This document shows, in pieces, positions 6,444 through 8,128 of a DNA stretch of 8,128 nt; within the stretch, counting starts at the first letter, position 1; each line of letters starts with the position of its first letter. The stretch is from Gammaproteobacteria bacterium (GTDB lineage: Bacteria; Pseudomonadota; Gammaproteobacteria; Chromatiales; Chromatiaceae), in NCBI GenBank assembly GCA_015767355.1, contig JADWMH010000090.1, positions 1-8,128 on the forward strand, read 5' to 3'. The position numbers were made by a program, and so were the translations under genes. Under the pieces are notes generated by a model that had not been told where the DNA came from, ran no database searches, and saw only the letters and a list, made by a program, of their open reading frames with translations.

Positions 6444-6520
6444 GGGGGATAAGGAGTCTTTTTGCCGCATCCACCAATGTGCCACAATACATGGTGGATG
6501 CGCTATCGCTTATCCCCCCT
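6442..6520. repeat. Nested inverted-repeat element between menC and the thioesterase gene
   Basis: Outer arms AGGGGGGATAAG (6442-6453) and CTTATCCCCCCT (6509-6520) are perfect 12-base complements. Inside them CGCATCCACC (6466-6475) and GGTGGATGCG (6493-6502) pair perfectly, extended by four more pairs across a one-base bulge to an 8-base loop (6481-6488). The right half reads GGTGGATGCG, CTATCG, CTTATCC, which resembles a dispersed intergenic repeat I recall from many proteobacterial genomes. The left half carries a longer spacer (12 bases, T-rich). No flanking target-site duplication is evident and no gene is encoded. The left arm begins within the menC stop codon, so the element sits exactly at the gene end; the RNA would form a long hairpin without a downstream U-run. 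Confidence 0.8.
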
Positions 6521-6558
6521 GGGATTTCCTCAAAGCTTAATGGTTTGGAGGACTTGCA

Positions 6559-6990
6559 GTGCAAATGGAAAACAACATGAAAACATACGATTACCGCTTC
6601 CGTGTACCGATGCACCATGTTGATCATGCGGGGGTGCTCTTTTTTGCCAATCTCTTTTTCCATGCCCATGACGCATGGGAAGCCTTCATGCGCAACCTGG
6701 ACGTCGATCTGTCGCAGCTGATAGAAACTGGACAATGGCGTATTCCTATTGTCCACACAGAGGCTGATTACACGCAGCCGATGCGTCATGGTGATCAAAT
6801 CGTCATCCGGCTGCAGATAGAGCGTCTCGGTCGATCTTCCATTCGTGTGATTTACACCTTTGTTGGTCAGGATGGAGAGCAACTGGCGGTTGCACGAACC
6901 ACCCATGTGTTCGTCAATGCTGTCACGAACCACTCCTCGGAGACCCCCGCTAATCTGCGCAAACGGCTTCAAGGTTATGCAACAAGCTGA
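6559..6990 (+). CDS. menI: Hotdog-fold acyl-CoA thioesterase, probable DHNA-CoA hydrolase (MenI)
   Basis: This 143-residue 4HBT-family protein has the hallmark active-site helix: HHVDHAGVLFFANLFFHAHD (19-38), with D22 in the position of the catalytic acid, followed by the VHTEADYTQPMRHGD strand-turn and the RLGRSSIRVIYTF central strands. 4HBT thioesterases hydrolyse aromatic or other acyl-CoAs. Being directly behind menC in a cluster that already contains MenB and MenA makes DHNA-CoA the most likely substrate, since MenB makes DHNA-CoA and MenA needs free DHNA. Specificity cannot be read from sequence alone; a 4-hydroxybenzoyl-CoA or general YbgC-type enzyme is the alternative. The GTG at 6559 is preferred because GGAGG (6547-6551) is 7 bases upstream; ATG at 6565 (13-base spacing) is possible. 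It is separated from menC by 115 bases with the nested repeat and may still be read from the same transcript. Confidence 0.88.
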   Translation: MQMENNMKTYDYRFRVPMHHVDHAGVLFFANLFFHAHDAWEAFMRNLDVDLSQLIETGQWRIPIVHTEADYTQPMRHGDQIVIRLQIERLGRSSIRVIYTFVGQDGEQLAVARTTHVFVNAVTNHSSETPANLRKRLQGYATS

Positions 6991-6996
6991 TCACCA

Positions 6997-7024
6997 TCCT
7001 GTAACGGAGCAATTTTCTACAGGA
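6997..7024. other. 7-bp inverted repeat after the thioesterase gene
   Basis: TCCTGTA (6997-7003) and TACAGGA (7018-7024) are perfect complements around a 14-base loop, beginning 6 bases after the menI stop. No U-tract follows, so it is a poor intrinsic terminator. It could help end the men transcript or be a binding site upstream of the following gene; chance is also possible. Confidence 0.35.
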
Positions 7025-7037
7025 CCGAGTGTAAGAT

Positions 7038-7066
7038 TTTCCAGCTGTTCACGATCTCTATAGAAT
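7038..7066 (+). promoter_or_regulatory. Probable sigma-70 promoter for the DUF3179 gene
   Basis: TTTCCA (7038-7043, four of six to the -35) and TAGAAT (7061-7066, five of six to the -10) are separated by the ideal 17 bases. Transcription would start near 7073, about 22 bases before the ATG at 7095. It suggests the DUF3179 gene is expressed separately from the men cluster. Confidence 0.5.
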
Positions 7067-7094
7067 AACAGCAATCAATTTCAGGCCATCTACC

Positions 7095-8078
7095 ATGTTT
7101 CATTGTCATTCCGCATGTCGAGCGGGTTCCAGGCGTCATTATCTGTTGTATGTCAGTGTGATGATATCTACACTACTGCTCTTTTCATCTGCGGCATCGG
7201 CCGTGGAGCGAAAAAACGGTTTCAATGTTTCGAATGCCCTGATAGATGTAGATGAAATCCTCTCCGGAGGCCCCAAAAAAGATGGCATTCCCGCTATCGA
7301 CAAGCCGAAATTTGTTGCTGCAAAACATGCCGATTTCCTCTCTCCAGAAGATAGAGTGCTGGGCCTGGTGATCGATGGTGTGGCGAAAGCTTATCCCGTT
7401 AAAATTCTCAACTGGCATGAGATTGTCAATGACAGGATTCGAGGCAACGCATTTGTAGTGACTTATTGCCCATTGTGCGGCACAGGTGTTGCTTTCTGGT
7501 CAAACATCCGCGGGCAGAAGCTCAAATTTGGCGTTTCCGGGCTGCTCTACAATAGCGATGTGCTCTTCTATGATCGGCAAACAGAATCCCTCTGGTCGCA
7601 GATTGCCGCCACAGCCGTCAGCGGGAAACTTGCGGGTACCGTGCTTGAACAGCTGGTGCTGGCGCATACAACATGGAGTGACTGGCTGGAAAAATATCCG
7701 CGTACGCTGGTGCTGTCAACAAAGACCGGCTATTTACGCAGCTACAATACCAATCCATACGCAGGTTATGAGCAGTCGCGCAAACTCTATTTTCAGGTGA
7801 ATCACCAGGCGCCGAAAACCTACCATCCCAAAGAGCGGGTACTGGGGTTGAATGCATCGGGAGTCTACAAGGCCTATCCATTCGTGGAGTTGAACAAACA
7901 TGGACAATCGCAGTTTGTTGACGTAGTGAATGAGCAGTCATTTACCATTGAGTGGGACCAGGAACATCAATCCGGAAGGATTATGGATGGTGATAACAAT
8001 GAAGTTCCCGTTATGCAGGCCTTCTGGTTCGCATGGTTTTGCTTTCATCCTGAAACAGAGGTTTTCCAGGCCAAATAA
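7095..8078 (+). CDS. Exported DUF3179-domain protein
   Basis: The 327-residue protein has a signal peptide (basic GSRRHY, hydrophobic VSVMISTLLLF, cleavage likely after SAASA near residue 36), so the mature protein is periplasmic or secreted. The body is a full-length DUF3179 domain: DEILSGGPKKDGIPAIDKPK (53-72), LGLVIDGVAKAYPVKILNWH (89-108), VVTYCPLCGTGVAFW (121-135, with a C125-x-x-C128 pair), LLYNSDVLFYDRQTESLWSQ (150-169) and a C-terminal AFWFAWFCFHPETEVF (309-324). DUF3179 has no established activity; the CPLCG motif suggests metal or redox chemistry but that is inference. A second copy of the VLGL-x(4)-G-x-x-KAYP motif occurs at 249-262, so the domain contains an internal duplication. 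The ATG at 7095 has only a weak AGG upstream; a start at ATG 7161 would shorten the signal sequence n-region. It has its own candidate promoter and seems unrelated to menaquinone synthesis. Confidence 0.93.
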   Translation: MFHCHSACRAGSRRHYLLYVSVMISTLLLFSSAASAVERKNGFNVSNALIDVDEILSGGPKKDGIPAIDKPKFVAAKHADFLSPEDRVLGLVIDGVAKAYPVKILNWHEIVNDRIRGNAFVVTYCPLCGTGVAFWSNIRGQKLKFGVSGLLYNSDVLFYDRQTESLWSQIAATAVSGKLAGTVLEQLVLAHTTWSDWLEKYPRTLVLSTKTGYLRSYNTNPYAGYEQSRKLYFQVNHQAPKTYHPKERVLGLNASGVYKAYPFVELNKHGQSQFVDVVNEQSFTIEWDQEHQSGRIMDGDNNEVPVMQAFWFAWFCFHPETEVFQAK

Positions 8079-8128
8079 CTGTTTGCCCAATTGAGTATAC
8101 CGTCCCATAGGATGCTGCTGAGGTACGA

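Noticed and set aside
6442..6520. Interpretation of the nested repeat as a MITE
   Set aside because: No target-site duplication flanks the arms and the two halves look like an inverted pair of a short dispersed repeat rather than one transposon.
8085..8117. TTGCCC / TAGGAT-like promoter at the right edge
   Set aside because: Spacing is 19 bases to the better -10 and nothing downstream is visible to support it.

Overview
The window looks like a piece of gammaproteobacterial chromosome of moderate GC. The best support is the menaquinone enzymes, which most resemble gammaproteobacterial types, together with a REP-like palindrome pair and a second GGTGGATGCG/CGCTTATCC repeat of the kind scattered through many free-living or symbiotic (often sulfur-oxidising) Gammaproteobacteria. 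The exact genus is not determinable from this sequence, and the sulfur-oxidiser idea is inference.

Left part (1-3465, all on the minus strand, transcribed right to left): two small uncharacterised ORFs (43 and 70 codons); a 570-residue secreted protein that fuses an NMT1/NrtA-like substrate-binding module to a C-terminal OmpA peptidoglycan-binding domain; 15 bases further on, a membrane-anchored von Willebrand A (vWA) protein with an incomplete MIDAS; and then the start of a YqaA-type DedA-like membrane protein that runs off the left edge. The spacing suggests one envelope-directed operon. Its biochemical role is unknown and it is the most likely place in the window for an uncharacterised system.

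Right part (3582-6990, plus strand): a compact menaquinone cluster, menB - menA - menC - hotdog thioesterase. MenC makes o-succinylbenzoate; MenB closes the naphthoate ring on OSB-CoA; the thioesterase is well placed to release DHNA from DHNA-CoA; MenA prenylates DHNA in the membrane. MenF, MenD, MenH, MenE and the final methyltransferase are not here and must lie elsewhere. menA and menC overlap by four bases, whereas menB/menA and menC/thioesterase are each separated by a different palindromic repeat element.

Last (7095-8078, plus strand): an exported DUF3179 protein with its own plausible sigma-70 promoter and a visible internal duplication. The bases after it (8079-8128) hold nothing I can call. 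No rRNA, tRNA, CRISPR array, transposase gene or phage gene is seen. The divergent intergenic region between the two halves (3466-3581) carries a possible promoter and a weak Fur-box-like sequence upstream of menB.
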